Shown: positions 42,888 to 51,971 of the stretch, piece after piece
Position numbering within the stretch: the stretch's first letter is position 1
Layout: every line of letters begins with the position of its first letter
NCBI RefSeq assembly: GCF_013030985.1
Contig: NZ_WPYP01000008.1
Coordinates: 62,001 to 126,000 of the forward strand
Source: Ruegeria arenilitoris
GTDB lineage: Bacteria > Pseudomonadota > Alphaproteobacteria > Rhodobacterales > Rhodobacteraceae
DNA: 64,000 nt
Direction: 5' to 3'
Notes under the pieces: generated by a model
Databases searched by the model: none
Seen by the model: the letters and a program-made list of their open reading frames with translations, nothing else
What the model was told of the DNA's origin: nothing
Position numbers and translations under genes: made by a program

Positions 42888-43874
42888 TCAGGGTTGTGCC
42901 ATAAGTCGGGCGACGTCGAGCATTCGCGCCGAAAAGCCCCATTCGTTGTCATACCAGCCGAATATACGGACTTGGTTTTCCCTGACCATGCGCGTTTCGA
43001 GGCCCGCGATGACCAGTGATTCCGGTCGTGTTCGCAGGTCCGAAGACACCAGCGGGTGATCGGTCCAGCCGAGTACGGGGGAGTGGGCGACGGCTTTGCG
43101 CAGCTTCGCCTCAAAAGCAGACGCGGACATGCCGCGTTCAAGCGTCGCAACCAGATCGACGGCTGACACACTGGCGGTTGGAACGCGTACCGCTGCGCCT
43201 GAAATGCGGCCTGCAAGGTGTGGCATGACTTCGTCGATCAGATGCGTCGCACTGGTCGTCGTGGGGACCATGGACAAAGCCCCTGCGCGGGACCGGGCCA
43301 GATCGCCGCGTGGTGCGTCCACCATGGGCTGACTGTTGGTATAGCAATGGATCGTTGTCATGTGAGCCGAGGCGATGCCTGCGATCCCGTCCAACACCTT
43401 CACCAGCGGGGCCAGCCCGTTGGTTGTGCAGGAGGCGTTCGACACGATCCGCGCGTTGCCCAACTGATCCTCATTCGCACCCAGGACGATGGTCACCTCG
43501 GTGGCGGGCGAGGGGCCTGAGATCAGCACTTTGCCTGCCCCGGCGGTCAGCCCCTGTCCGGCCACGTCCGAGGTGCGCGCAACGCCGGTGCAGTCCATCA
43601 GGACATCGACTCCGGTCAGATCGACGCGGGACAGGTCCGGGCTGTGGGTGACCGGGATGGTGTGGCCGTCGACCACCAGAGCCTCGTCACCGGCCTTGAC
43701 AGCACCGGGGTAGGGGCCGAAGGTACTGTCGTATTTGAACAGATAGGCACAGGTTTCCAGCGGCGCGATGTCGTTGATCAGCACCAGTTCAACATCACTG
43801 TCCTGCGGCAAAGCCAGCAGCTGCCGCAGGATCGTGCGACCGATGCGGCCGAATCCGTTGATTGCAAGTTTCAT
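42888..43874 (-). CDS. gap: Glyceraldehyde-3-phosphate dehydrogenase, divergent paralogue
   Basis: A 328-residue Rossmann-fold enzyme. KLAINGFGRIGR begins the NAD-binding domain, and Cys149 lies in VSNASCTTNGLAPLVKV with His in TTIHCYTN. GWYDNEWGFSARM closes the C-terminus. Some usual features differ: the segment YTNDQ reads YTNSQ, and PSPATEVTIVLGANEDQ replaces the usual APAK-type loop. It may be a second GAPDH, an erythrose-4-phosphate dehydrogenase or another aldehyde-specific relative. No clear ribosome-binding site is seen. Placed within the purine-catabolism genes, where it has no obvious step. Confidence 0.8.
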   Translation of the reverse strand: MKLAINGFGRIGRTILRQLLALPQDSDVELVLINDIAPLETCAYLFKYDSTFGPYPGAVKAGDEALVVDGHTIPVTHSPDLSRVDLTGVDVLMDCTGVARTSDVAGQGLTAGAGKVLISGPSPATEVTIVLGANEDQLGNARIVSNASCTTNGLAPLVKVLDGIAGIASAHMTTIHCYTNSQPMVDAPRGDLARSRAGALSMVPTTTSATHLIDEVMPHLAGRISGAAVRVPTASVSAVDLVATLERGMSASAFEAKLRKAVAHSPVLGWTDHPLVSSDLRTRPESLVIAGLETRMVRENQVRIFGWYDNEWGFSARMLDVARLMAQP

Positions 43875-43928
43875 GCGCAAGCTATGGCAGTGGGTTGCGC
43901 CGACCTCAATGCCCGTTTCGATCTCAGG

Positions 43929-44252
43929 TCAGTTGCAGCTGACTTGCGAGAAGAACTGGCCAGAGATGTTCTGATACATGCTGGCCCGGAGTGGCTTGCA
44001 TCCGGTCGCCGCCTGGATGGCTGCCATGGCCTGAATGGTGCGCAGGCGCGGCGGCGGGCCAAACGGGTTCAGGTTGTTGTTGTCCCGGGTTGCGCGATAC
44101 ACGACCGGAGCATCCGAGACTTGTGTAACAGCCCAGGTGCGGCTCATGACGAATACCGATTTGGTTTCCTCTTTGGCGGCAACGGGGGTTGCCTCCAAGG
44201 CCGTCAGGCCAACTACAGCTGCCAGTGCCAGCATCGATCCGCGCAGTACCAT
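43929..44252 (-). CDS. Small exported protein of unknown function
   Basis: A 107-residue protein with a signal peptide (MVLRGSMLALAAVVGLTALEATPVAA) and a hydrophilic body with VVYRATRDNNNLNPFGPPPRL and a C-terminal Cys-containing segment (GCKPLRASMYQN...FSQVSCN). Two cysteines could form a disulfide in the periplasm. GGAG precedes the start. I do not recognise a family. It lies between gap and allE on the same strand. Confidence 0.6.
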   Translation of the reverse strand: MVLRGSMLALAAVVGLTALEATPVAAKEETKSVFVMSRTWAVTQVSDAPVVYRATRDNNNLNPFGPPPRLRTIQAMAAIQAATGCKPLRASMYQNISGQFFSQVSCN

Positions 44253-44341
44253 TGAACAATCTCCAGTGCTAAAAACCGGTGTTATTTCACCAGATTAAAG
44301 CGCTTCTGTGAACCCCCGCGCCGGAAAAAGCCGATTTGGCG

Positions 44342-45175
44342 TCAGCGTTTGTGCAAGGACAGCGGCATGTGTCGGTTCACATCCTTGTAAAGCAGATAGC
44401 GGAATCGCCCCGGACCGCCCGCGTAACAGGCCTGTGGGCAGAAAGCGCGCAGCCACATGTAATCGCCGGCCTCGACCTCAACCCAATCCTGATTGAGCCG
44501 GTAGACCGCCTTGCCTTCAAGCACATAGAGGCCATGCTCCATCACGTGGGTTTCAGCAAAGGGGATCACACCGCCGGGTTCGAAATTGACGATATTTACG
44601 TGCATGTCGTGCCGAAGGTCCTGCGGGTCGGCGAAGCGGGTGGTGGACCAGCGGCCCTGAGTCCCGGGCATTTCCACAGGCGTCACGTCGCGTTCATTGG
44701 TTATGATCGGATCTGGGGCGGGCAGGCCGGGGACGGCCTCATAGGCCTTGCGGACCCAGTGGAAACGGGCGGTTTCTTCGGTGTCGTTGTGCAGGGTCCA
44801 TTCGGAACCCGCTGGAATATACGCGTATCCGCCTGTGTCCAATTGGTAAACCTCACCGCCCAATGTCAGCGTCACCCCTGCTTCGACCACGAACAGCACG
44901 CCCTGCGCCTGCGGGTCGGTTTCGGGGTGGTCGCTGCCGCCGCCGGGCTGCACCTCCATGATATATTGCGAAAAAGTCTCGGCAAATCCGCTGAGCGGGC
45001 GGGACAGCACCCAGAGCCGGGTTTTTTCCCAGAACGGCAGCGCACTGGTGACGATGTCGCGCATCGTGCCTTTGGGGATCACCGCATAGGCCTCGGTGAA
45101 CATGGCGCGGTCGGTCAAAAGCTGATCCTGACCGGGGTGGCCGCCTGTGGGCGCGTAGTAGGTGGGTTGTGCCAT
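44342..45175 (-). CDS. allE: (S)-ureidoglycine aminohydrolase
   Basis: A 277-residue bicupin enzyme that converts (S)-ureidoglycine to ureidoglycolate, supplying the AllA substrate. Conserved parts are PKGTMRDIVTSALPFWEKTRLWVLSRPLSGFAETFSQYIMEVQPGGGSDHPE, VLFVVEAGVTLTLGGEVYQL and the second cupin HDMHVNIVNFEPGGVIPFAETHVMEHGLYVLEGKAVYRLN with the Glu/His metal ligands. No allC (allantoate amidohydrolase) is in the window, so that step must be coded elsewhere. Confidence 0.92.
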   Translation of the reverse strand: MAQPTYYAPTGGHPGQDQLLTDRAMFTEAYAVIPKGTMRDIVTSALPFWEKTRLWVLSRPLSGFAETFSQYIMEVQPGGGSDHPETDPQAQGVLFVVEAGVTLTLGGEVYQLDTGGYAYIPAGSEWTLHNDTEETARFHWVRKAYEAVPGLPAPDPIITNERDVTPVEMPGTQGRWSTTRFADPQDLRHDMHVNIVNFEPGGVIPFAETHVMEHGLYVLEGKAVYRLNQDWVEVEAGDYMWLRAFCPQACYAGGPGRFRYLLYKDVNRHMPLSLHKR

Positions 45176-45350
45176 CGGGTGCCTCTGCTTGGGGATTGGG
45201 GCGCTATGCGAAGATTACCTTACCGGTCCAAGCGGCAGAGTTGCGATAGGTTTGTTCGGGATGATTTGAAGGTCGCGCAACAGGGCTTGGCCCCGGTTCG
45301 CTGCCGGTATATTCTTGAATGTAAATCTTTTTCAGCAAGGCGAGGCGATC

Positions 45351-45707
45351 ATGAAAGCCTGGATTTCTTCTACTCTGACAGCGGTTGTTATTCTTGGAGC
45401 TGCGACGGTTGTTCAAGCCAAACCGATTTCCCGAATCATCGCAGAAATGGGACTGACGCCAGCGGATTTTGAAGTTGTGAACGTAACTGCGAACGCAATG
45501 CTTGCAGGAGGAACACCTCGGGTAGGCGAAGAAAGCACTTGGGTGAATGACGCCACCGGATCGAAAGGCACGATCCGCGTGCGTGATGTGCGGGACAATT
45601 GTGTTCACCTGCAGCACTTTATTCAACCCGAAGGGTCTGACCAGACCCGAGAGGTCAGGACCCGTCGCTGCCGCGATGCGGGCGGCAATTGGATCCTGAC
45701 ACCCTGA
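45351..45707 (+). CDS. Small exported protein of unknown function
   Basis: A 118-residue protein with a signal peptide (MKAWISSTLTAVVILGAATVVQA). The body ends in a pattern typical of envelope antigens (W-x-N-D-A-T-G-S-K-G-T-I-R-V then C-V-H-L-Q-H-F and RTRRCRDAGGNW), which resembles the C-terminal part of RT0821/Lpp0805-like surface proteins without their glycine zipper. GCGAGG precedes the ATG at 45351. Function unknown; convergent with the next gene. Confidence 0.62.
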   Translation: MKAWISSTLTAVVILGAATVVQAKPISRIIAEMGLTPADFEVVNVTANAMLAGGTPRVGEESTWVNDATGSKGTIRVRDVRDNCVHLQHFIQPEGSDQTREVRTRRCRDAGGNWILTP

Positions 45708-45714
45708 TCCGGGG

Positions 45715-46650
45715 TCAGTAGCCGCGGCCTCTGTCGACTTCGTGCAGCAGGGGGTCGCCAGCGCTCAGTCGCTGAAAGTTCTCTCCGACATCCGACAATG
45801 CGTCGCCCAGGTGCCAGCCAGAGACATGCGGCGTGATGGTGACGCCGGGATGCGCCCAGAGCGGGTTTTCGGACGGCAGCGGCTCTGTCGAAGTCACGTC
45901 CAGCACCGCATGGCCGGGTGTACCGTTGTCCAGCGCGGCGATCAGTGCGGTTTCGTCAATCAGATCACCCCGACCGGCATTCAACAATTGGCTGCCGGGC
46001 TTCATCGCGGCCAGCATCCCGGCATCGAACAGACTGACGGTCTGAGGGGTCGAGGGCAGGATCGCGCAAACGTGGTCGCACTGGCCCAGCAATTCGGGCA
46101 GGGCGGCTTCTCCGTGCAGGCAGGTCACGCCGTCGATCTGCTTGGGCGACCTGCTCCAGCCCATCACCTGAAACCCGATTGCCCGCAGCATTTTGGCACT
46201 GCGTGCGCCGATATGGCCCAGGCCGAGAACTCCAACCACGGTTTCGGGGGCATAAAGGGGTGCCTTGGGCAGCCATTCCGCGCGGCGCTGCGCAGCCTCG
46301 TGAAAACCCATGTGGCGCTGATGGCGCAGGACATAGGCAACGAACCATTCGGCGATTTCCTGTGCGGGCGCATCGGGTTTCAGCCGCGCCACGCGTACAT
46401 GTTCAGGCAGGTTGGGGTTGCTGACGATGGTTTCGACCCCGGCGCCCAGCTTTTGCACCAGCTGCAGGTTGGGCAGGCGTTTGTGGTGGTCGTTTTTCAA
46501 CCCGACCACGGCAACCATGGTGATGTCGGCAGGATCACCAAGGCTGTCCGGCGTCCGCACATCCGTGTTGGGGTAATGCCGCAAGATATCGCGGGCAATA
46601 TCGCTGTCGCTGATCCAGTCAGACAACCCGGTTTCGATCAACAACGCCAT
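45715..46650 (-). CDS. D-isomer 2-hydroxyacid dehydrogenase (glyoxylate/hydroxypyruvate reductase type)
   Basis: A 311-residue NAD(P)-dependent dehydrogenase. GVLGLGHIGARSAKMLRAIGFQVMGWSRSPK is the Rossmann GxGxxG region. LLNAGRGDLIDETALIAALDNG and the catalytic ITPHVSG (His) with Arg and Glu earlier in the chain are present. Its size and motifs fit GhrA-like reductases. Placement beside allA and allE makes reduction of glyoxylate to glycolate a plausible role, though the substrate is inferred. Confidence 0.87.
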   Translation of the reverse strand: MALLIETGLSDWISDSDIARDILRHYPNTDVRTPDSLGDPADITMVAVVGLKNDHHKRLPNLQLVQKLGAGVETIVSNPNLPEHVRVARLKPDAPAQEIAEWFVAYVLRHQRHMGFHEAAQRRAEWLPKAPLYAPETVVGVLGLGHIGARSAKMLRAIGFQVMGWSRSPKQIDGVTCLHGEAALPELLGQCDHVCAILPSTPQTVSLFDAGMLAAMKPGSQLLNAGRGDLIDETALIAALDNGTPGHAVLDVTSTEPLPSENPLWAHPGVTITPHVSGWHLGDALSDVGENFQRLSAGDPLLHEVDRGRGY

Positions 46651-46787
46651 GTCGCACCTCCCACTGCTTCATATTGCGCTATGCCCCGTTACCGAACTGG
46701 ACATTTTCCCCGCAGCTAAGTCATTCTCGGGCCGAAGGTAAAGCCCGGTTTTGGGATCGGGTCAGTAGAAATTGTTTGAGGCAGTCC

Positions 46788-47594
46788 ATGAGCGGGACAT
46801 CAGAACAAAGCCGGCAGGCTTATTTCCAATTGCGCGACGACGGCGCCTTTGTCGGCAATGATCCGGCGCGCGGCCCGTGGTCTGCCGATCACTGCCACGC
46901 GGGGCCGGTCAGCGGCCTGATCGTGCGCGCGGCGGAAACCGAGGTCGGCCCCGAGAAGATGTTGACCCGCCTGACGGTCGACCTGCTGCGGCCGCAGCCG
47001 TTGGCGGGGCTGCGGGTGGCCGCGGAAACCACGCGCCACACCAAGACGTTGGCGACCACGCGGGTCACGGTGCACGATCTGGACGACAGGCTCTGCGCCA
47101 CGGCTACGACGATGCATCTGGCGCGGCGCGATCTGGGGCCGGTTCCGAATGTGGCGGTGGCTCCGCCCCGGTTGGAAGACGCGGTGATTGGCCCGTTCCC
47201 GATCGGCGAGGTGCGCCATGATCTGCCCGGCTTCGCCAATCACTCTGACGTGTTGTATCCGAAAGGCGGCAACCAAGGGGCGGGCCCCAAGACGGTGTGG
47301 ATGCGCGTTCCTGCGTTGCTCGAGGGTGAGGAGCCGTCGCCGATCCAGGCGCTGTGCCCGCTGGCCGATTGTGGCAACGGCATCTCGTGGAACGCACCGA
47401 CGCGCGAGATGGGGTTCATGAACACCGACCTGACCGTCCAGATCCATCGGGAGCCGGTTTCGGACTGGCTGGCCTCAGAGTCGGTCAGCCATTGGCAGTC
47501 CTCGGGGATCGGGATGTCGCAATCGGTACTGTATGACACCGAGGGCCCGGTGGGCACGGCCCTGCAGACAATTATTCTGTTCCCACCCGCCTGA
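46788..47594 (+). CDS. TesB-like acyl-CoA thioesterase
   Basis: A 268-residue double-hotdog protein with AYFQLRDDGAFVGNDPARGPWSADHCHAGPVSGLIVRAAE at the N-terminus and a second hotdog half ending in GIGMSQSVLYDTEGPVGTALQTIILFPP. The C-terminal pattern with Q-S-x-x-Y-D-x-x-G is typical of TesB/4HBT-like acyl-CoA thioesterases. The ATG at 46788 is chosen over an in-frame start at 46674 because the extra residues have no homologous feel. Substrate unknown. Opposite strand to the dehydrogenase. Confidence 0.8.
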   Translation: MSGTSEQSRQAYFQLRDDGAFVGNDPARGPWSADHCHAGPVSGLIVRAAETEVGPEKMLTRLTVDLLRPQPLAGLRVAAETTRHTKTLATTRVTVHDLDDRLCATATTMHLARRDLGPVPNVAVAPPRLEDAVIGPFPIGEVRHDLPGFANHSDVLYPKGGNQGAGPKTVWMRVPALLEGEEPSPIQALCPLADCGNGISWNAPTREMGFMNTDLTVQIHREPVSDWLASESVSHWQSSGIGMSQSVLYDTEGPVGTALQTIILFPPA

Positions 47595-47667
47595 TTTGTT
47601 GGCCGGTTTCTGCACGCCACCTGTGAAACGCATTGCCGGGCAGGGGCCGAACCCCTATCTTTCGCCC

Positions 47668-48315
47668 ATGCGTTGGATCGTCCCCCTTTTGACCTGCTGC
47701 CTGCCGATCCCGGCGATGGCGCACCCGCATGTCTTCATCGACACCGGGTTGGAGTTCATCGTGGACGACTCTGGCCAGCTGACGCATGTGCGCGTGACCT
47801 GGGTCTATGATGAGTTCTATTCGTTGCTGGTCCTTGAAGACATGAAGCTGGATCAGGATGCGGACGGTGCTCTGACGGACAGCGAACAGGGTTTTCTGGC
47901 CGGTTTCGATGCGCAATGGGTGGAAGGGTACAACGGTGATCTGGTCGTGTTGGCGGACGGTTCTCAGGTCACCTTGTCCGGCCCGCTGGAGCCGCAGGCC
48001 ACCACCGAGGACGGGCGCATTGTTTCGTCCCATCTGCGCGCCGTCGAAGGCGGTGCGGTGCCCGCCGCCGCGCTCACGGTGAAAGCGTATGACGAAACCT
48101 ACTACACCGCCTACGAGGTTACCCGCCCGGTGACAGTGACCGGCCCGGCGTCTTGCCAGATCAGCCGGGTTGACCCCGACATCGACGGCCAACTGGCCCA
48201 GATGCAGGCCTTTCTGTTGACGCTGGATGCCGATTACGATCTTGAGGAAAACGATATCCCGCTGGTCGGGGAAAGCTTTGCTACCGAGATTTTCGTTTCA
48301 TGTCCAAATACCTGA
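47668..48315 (+). CDS. DUF1007 family periplasmic protein
   Basis: A 215-residue protein with a signal peptide (MRWIVPLLTCCLPIPAMA) and mature start HPHVFIDTGLEFIVDD, the typical H-P-H-V-F motif of DUF1007. An EF-hand-like acidic segment (DQDADGALTDSEQGF) follows. DUF1007 proteins pair with NicO transporters and may present metal to them. The gene overlaps the NicO gene by 16 bases in another frame. The ATG at 47668 gives the signal peptide; a longer frame upstream would run into the thioesterase. Confidence 0.9.
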   Translation: MRWIVPLLTCCLPIPAMAHPHVFIDTGLEFIVDDSGQLTHVRVTWVYDEFYSLLVLEDMKLDQDADGALTDSEQGFLAGFDAQWVEGYNGDLVVLADGSQVTLSGPLEPQATTEDGRIVSSHLRAVEGGAVPAAALTVKAYDETYYTAYEVTRPVTVTGPASCQISRVDPDIDGQLAQMQAFLLTLDADYDLEENDIPLVGESFATEIFVSCPNT

Positions 48316-49235
48316 TTGTTCCGGTTGCCATCGCCATTGCGCTGCTGCTGTGGTTCTGGGGCAGCGGCGGCTTTGACAGTCTTGCCGCCTGGGCCGCAGG
48401 TGAGCAGCGCGAGTTTCAGAACCAGATCGCCCGCGCCCTGCGTGCCGCCCGCGCCGAACAGCCCGAGGCGGTTGCAACCCTGCTGACGGTCTGTTTCGCC
48501 TATGGCTTCTTCCATGCGATTGGCCCGGGCCACGGCAAGGTGCTGATCGGAGGCTACGGGCTGGGTCGCCGCGTCGCCTTCTGGCGCCTGTCCGCAATCA
48601 GCGTGCTGTCCAGTCTGGGGCAGGCGGTGACGGCCGTTGTGCTGGTTTACGCCGGGGTCCTGATCTTTCAGATGTCGCGCGAAAGCCTTGTGGGCACGAC
48701 TGAGCAGGTCATGGCGCCGATCAGCTATGCTGCCATTGCTGCGATTGGCCTTTGGCTGGTGATCCGGTCTGTTCGCAGCTTTGCACGGCGGCATCGGACC
48801 AAAACCGCGCATCGCCACCATGACCATCATGACCACGACCACCATCATCATGATCACGATGATGGTGTTTGTTCCGATTGCGGCCATCGCCACGGCCCAA
48901 CAGCCGAGGAAGTGGCTCAGGTCGGCAGCCTGCGCGAGGCCATGCTGCTGATCGCGGGCATTGCCGCGCGGCCCTGTACCGGAGCTCTGTTCGTGCTGAT
49001 CCTGACATGGCAGATGGGCATTGCAATGGTCGGCATCGCGGGCGCCTTTGCGATGGCTTTGGGCACGGCGACGGTAACGACTCTGGTTGGCTGGACCTCG
49101 TTTGGTCTGCGCGGAGGGTTGTTGGCGTCTGCTTCGGCCACGCGATTTGCCTCGGTGCTGGCGCCGACCATCGAACTGGTGGCGGGGCTCATCATCGTCG
49201 TGATCGCCAGCGGGTTGTTGATGCGCGCGATCTAG
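48300..49235 (+). CDS. NicO-family nickel/cobalt transporter with a histidine-rich loop
   Basis: A 311-residue membrane protein of the NicO/RcnA family. Transmembrane segments flank the [15 protein letters not shown] motif (H-x-x-G-P-G-H-G-K), typical of the family. Between residues ~170 and ~198 lies a cytosolic or periplasmic loop with 14 histidines plus Asp and the pair CSDC, a likely metal-binding reservoir. [18 protein letters not shown] is the second conserved block. DUF1007 is co-encoded with overlap. Direction of transport (uptake or efflux) and metal choice cannot be read from sequence; a B12-related riboswitch is not present. Confidence 0.9.
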   Translation: MSKYLIVPVAIAIALLLWFWGSGGFDSLAAWAAGEQREFQNQIARALRAARAEQPEAVATLLTVCFAYGFFHAIGPGHGKVLIGGYGLGRRVAFWRLSAISVLSSLGQAVTAVVLVYAGVLIFQMSRESLVGTTEQVMAPISYAAIAAIGLWLVIRSVRSFARRHRTKTAHRHHDHHDHDHHHHDHDDGVCSDCGHRHGPTAEEVAQVGSLREAMLLIAGIAARPCTGALFVLILTWQMGIAMVGIAGAFAMALGTATVTTLVGWTSFGLRGGLLASASATRFASVLAPTIELVAGLIIVVIASGLLMRAI

Positions 49236-49999
49236 TCGAACACCGGTTCCGGATACCCAACCCGCGCCAGATACAGGCCTTGCGGTGGGCATACAGGCCC
49301 GCAGGCGGCCCGATCCACAGCTTCCAACGCATCCCGCACATCCTCGGGCGTCCATGCGCCGGCGCCGACACGCTCTAGCGTTCCCACGAAACTGCGCACC
49401 TGATTGTGCAGGAACGACCGCGCCCGAACGTGGAAATGCACCTCGGGGCCGGAAAAGCCTTCAACCTGCTCCACCCGCAGCTCGTCCAGCGTTTTGACCG
49501 GGCTGGCGGCCTGACATATCGAGGACCGGAAGGTGGTGAAATCATGGCGTCCGATCAGCATATCCGCCCCGGCCTGCATCGCATCGACGTCCAGCCGGTG
49601 GTTGATCCGCCAGACCTGCCCGGCGTCATGGGTCGCAGGGGCGCGGCGCATCAGAATGCGGAACAGGTATTGCCGCTCCAGCGCTGAAAACCGGGCGTGC
49701 CAGTCGTCATCCACGCGCGCGGCCTTCACGATGGCCACCGGTTGCGGTTTGAGGTGATAGTTCAACGCCTCAGACAGGCGGAACGGGTCCCACTCCTTGA
49801 CCAGATCGCAATGGGCGACCTGACCCAGCGCATGAACGCCTGCGTCGGTGCGACCGGCGGCTGCGATGGTGTGATCGCCGGGCTGAATGCGCGACAGCGC
49901 CTGTTCGATCGCCCCCTGAACCGATGGCAATTCTTTTTGCCGCTGCCATCCGGCAAACGGTTCCCCTTGGTATTCGACTTTCAGCGCGTATCTGGGCAT
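49232..49999 (-). CDS. truA: tRNA pseudouridine synthase A
   Basis: A 255-residue enzyme that makes pseudouridine at tRNA positions 38-40. The signature [15 protein letters not shown] holds the catalytic Asp, [21 protein letters not shown] is the N-terminus, and the C-terminal [24 protein letters not shown] is typical. Its TAG stop overlaps the TAG stop of the NicO gene through a palindromic CTAG (49232-49235), so the two convergent genes share four bases. Confidence 0.96.
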   Translation of the reverse strand: MPRYALKVEYQGEPFAGWQRQKELPSVQGAIEQALSRIQPGDHTIAAAGRTDAGVHALGQVAHCDLVKEWDPFRLSEALNYHLKPQPVAIVKAARVDDDWHARFSALERQYLFRILMRRAPATHDAGQVWRINHRLDVDAMQAGADMLIGRHDFTTFRSSICQAASPVKTLDELRVEQVEGFSGPEVHFHVRARSFLHNQVRSFVGTLERVGAGAWTPEDVRDALEAVDRAACGPVCPPQGLYLARVGYPEPVFD

Positions 50000-50106
50000 G
50001 GGCCGCTGGTAACGTGCTGCGCAAAAAGGGGCAAGGGCGGGAAAGCTCTGGCAAGTGCCGAGACCTCTACCTATCTTGAGCGAAACGATAAAAGCGGGGC
50101 GACAGT

Positions 50107-51519
50107 TTGGTCATCTCATCCTTGGCAGACAGTCTTGTGCGCGGCGTCGAAAGCGTGGGTGATCGCGTGTCCGAGACATTGTTCGAGCCGGTCATACGTC
50201 TGGGCGTCACCGGTCTGGCGCGGTCGGGCAAGACGGTGTTCATCACCTCTCTGGTCGCGAACCTGCTGGACCGGGGGCGGATGCCCGGGCTGGTTGCGCA
50301 GCAGGAGGGGCGGATCAACACCGCCTATCTGCAACCGCAGCCTGACGATACCGTGCCCCGGTTCGACTATGAAAACCATCTGGCCGCGCTGACCGGCCCG
50401 CAACCGCACTGGCCCGACAGTACCCGCGCCGTGTCGGAACTGCGCCTGTCGTTCAAGGCCCGCCCTTCGGGTCTGCTTTCCGGCCTGCAGGGGCCGCGGA
50501 CCATCCATCTGGATATCGTCGACTATCCCGGCGAATGGCTGCTGGATCTGGCGCTATTGGACAAATCCTATGAGGTCTGGTCGGCGGAGACGCTGGAACG
50601 CATCGCTGGCCGGGCCGAGGCCGCGCCGTATCTCGCGCAGGCCAAGGCAGCTGAACCTGCGGAAAAACATGATGAACCCACGGCGCAGGCCCTGGCGAAA
50701 ACCTTCGCAGCCTATCTGAGCGCCGCACGGGGGGCCGGGTTCTATGACTGCACGCCGGGGCGGTTTCTGCTGCCGGGTGATCTGGCAGGATCACCCGTGC
50801 TTACATTTGCGCCTCTGCCGGTGGACGGTCATGCGCCGCGGCGCAGCCTGCACCGGGAAATGGCGCGTCGGTACGAGGCGTACAAGGCGCAGGTGGTGAA
50901 ACCGTTCTTTCGCGATCACTTCTCCCGCATCGACCGACAAGTGGTTCTGGTCGATGCGCTGGGCGCGATCCACAAAGGCCCTCAGGCGGTCGAGGATATG
51001 CGCCGGGCGATGGCCGACATCCTTGCGGCCTTCCGTCCGGGGCGCAACGCGTGGCTTACTCAGTTGCTGTTGGGCAAACGGGTCGAGCGTATCCTGTTCG
51101 CGGCTACCAAGGCCGATCACCTGCACCACACGCAACATCCTCGCCTCACACACATCATGGAGGCTCTGACCCGCGACGCCCGCGACCGCGCCAGCTTTGC
51201 CGGGGCGGAAACGGCGGCGTTGTCGCTGGCGGCGTTGCGGGCGACGACCGAGGAAATTCGCACTCATAACGGGACTGACTTGCCCTGCGTGCGCGGCACC
51301 TTACTGGACGGCAAGCAGGCGGCATTTTACCCCGGCGAACTACCTGACGACCCGGCGCACCTGCTGGGACCGGCCCGCAACGGGGCAGAAAGCTGGCTGG
51401 GTGAAGAATATGGCTTCATGGCCTTCGCACCCGCGCATCTGACTCTGCGCCCCGGCGATGGCCCGCCGCATATCCGGCTGGACCGCGCCGCGCAGTTCCT
51501 GATCGGAGACCGCCTGTGA
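50107..51519 (+). CDS. ycjX: YcjX-family P-loop ATPase/GTPase
   Basis: A 470-residue protein with the P-loop [14 protein letters not shown] near residue 40, [25 protein letters not shown] and the conserved YcjX segments ([48 protein letters not shown]). E. coli ycjX sits with ycjF in the phage-shock region, though its role is not known. TTG at 50107 is the start, with GGGGCGA upstream. Its stop overlaps the GTG of the GNAT gene (GTGA). Confidence 0.9.
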   Translation: MVISSLADSLVRGVESVGDRVSETLFEPVIRLGVTGLARSGKTVFITSLVANLLDRGRMPGLVAQQEGRINTAYLQPQPDDTVPRFDYENHLAALTGPQPHWPDSTRAVSELRLSFKARPSGLLSGLQGPRTIHLDIVDYPGEWLLDLALLDKSYEVWSAETLERIAGRAEAAPYLAQAKAAEPAEKHDEPTAQALAKTFAAYLSAARGAGFYDCTPGRFLLPGDLAGSPVLTFAPLPVDGHAPRRSLHREMARRYEAYKAQVVKPFFRDHFSRIDRQVVLVDALGAIHKGPQAVEDMRRAMADILAAFRPGRNAWLTQLLLGKRVERILFAATKADHLHHTQHPRLTHIMEALTRDARDRASFAGAETAALSLAALRATTEEIRTHNGTDLPCVRGTLLDGKQAAFYPGELPDDPAHLLGPARNGAESWLGEEYGFMAFAPAHLTLRPGDGPPHIRLDRAAQFLIGDRL

Positions 51520-51971
51520 CCGTCACCCTCCGCCCCGCCCGCAGCACGGATGCCGGTAGTATCGGAGAGATCCTGCACGGCTTTGCGCGCGAAAACGACT
51601 GGATGCCTGAACTGCATTCCCGTGCCGAAACCATCGCCTTTTGCGGTTGGATGATCGACCAGAACTGGGTCACTGTCGCTGAAACCGACGCGGGCGTTGT
51701 GGGGTTTCTGGCGCTCAAGGGAACGGAAATTCACTCTCTCTATCTTACACCCGCAGTATGTGGCCGGGGGATTGGTCAATGCTTGCTGGAACAGGCAAAG
51801 TCTGATCAAGCCGAGCTATCGTTGTATGCGTTTCAGGCCAATCGGGGGGCATGTCGGTTCTACGAACGCAACGGTTTCGCCGAGGTCGCCCGCAGCGACG
51901 GGTCCGGTAATGATGAAAACCTGCCGGACATCAAATATGTCTGGCACAGGGAAAGGACGGCTGATGGCTAA
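51516..51971 (+). CDS. GNAT-family N-acetyltransferase
   Basis: A 151-residue acetyltransferase with the acetyl-CoA-binding strand-loop IHSLYLTPAVCGRGIGQCLLEQAKSD (R-G-x-G-x-x-L) and a typical C-terminal beta strand ending ERNGFAEVARSDGSGNDENLPDIKYVW. It starts with GTG inside the ycjX stop and overlaps ycjF by eight bases, so it is inserted in an otherwise ycjX-ycjF pair. Substrate unknown; no N-terminal protein- or RNA-binding domain. Confidence 0.85.
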   Translation: MTVTLRPARSTDAGSIGEILHGFARENDWMPELHSRAETIAFCGWMIDQNWVTVAETDAGVVGFLALKGTEIHSLYLTPAVCGRGIGQCLLEQAKSDQAELSLYAFQANRGACRFYERNGFAEVARSDGSGNDENLPDIKYVWHRERTADG

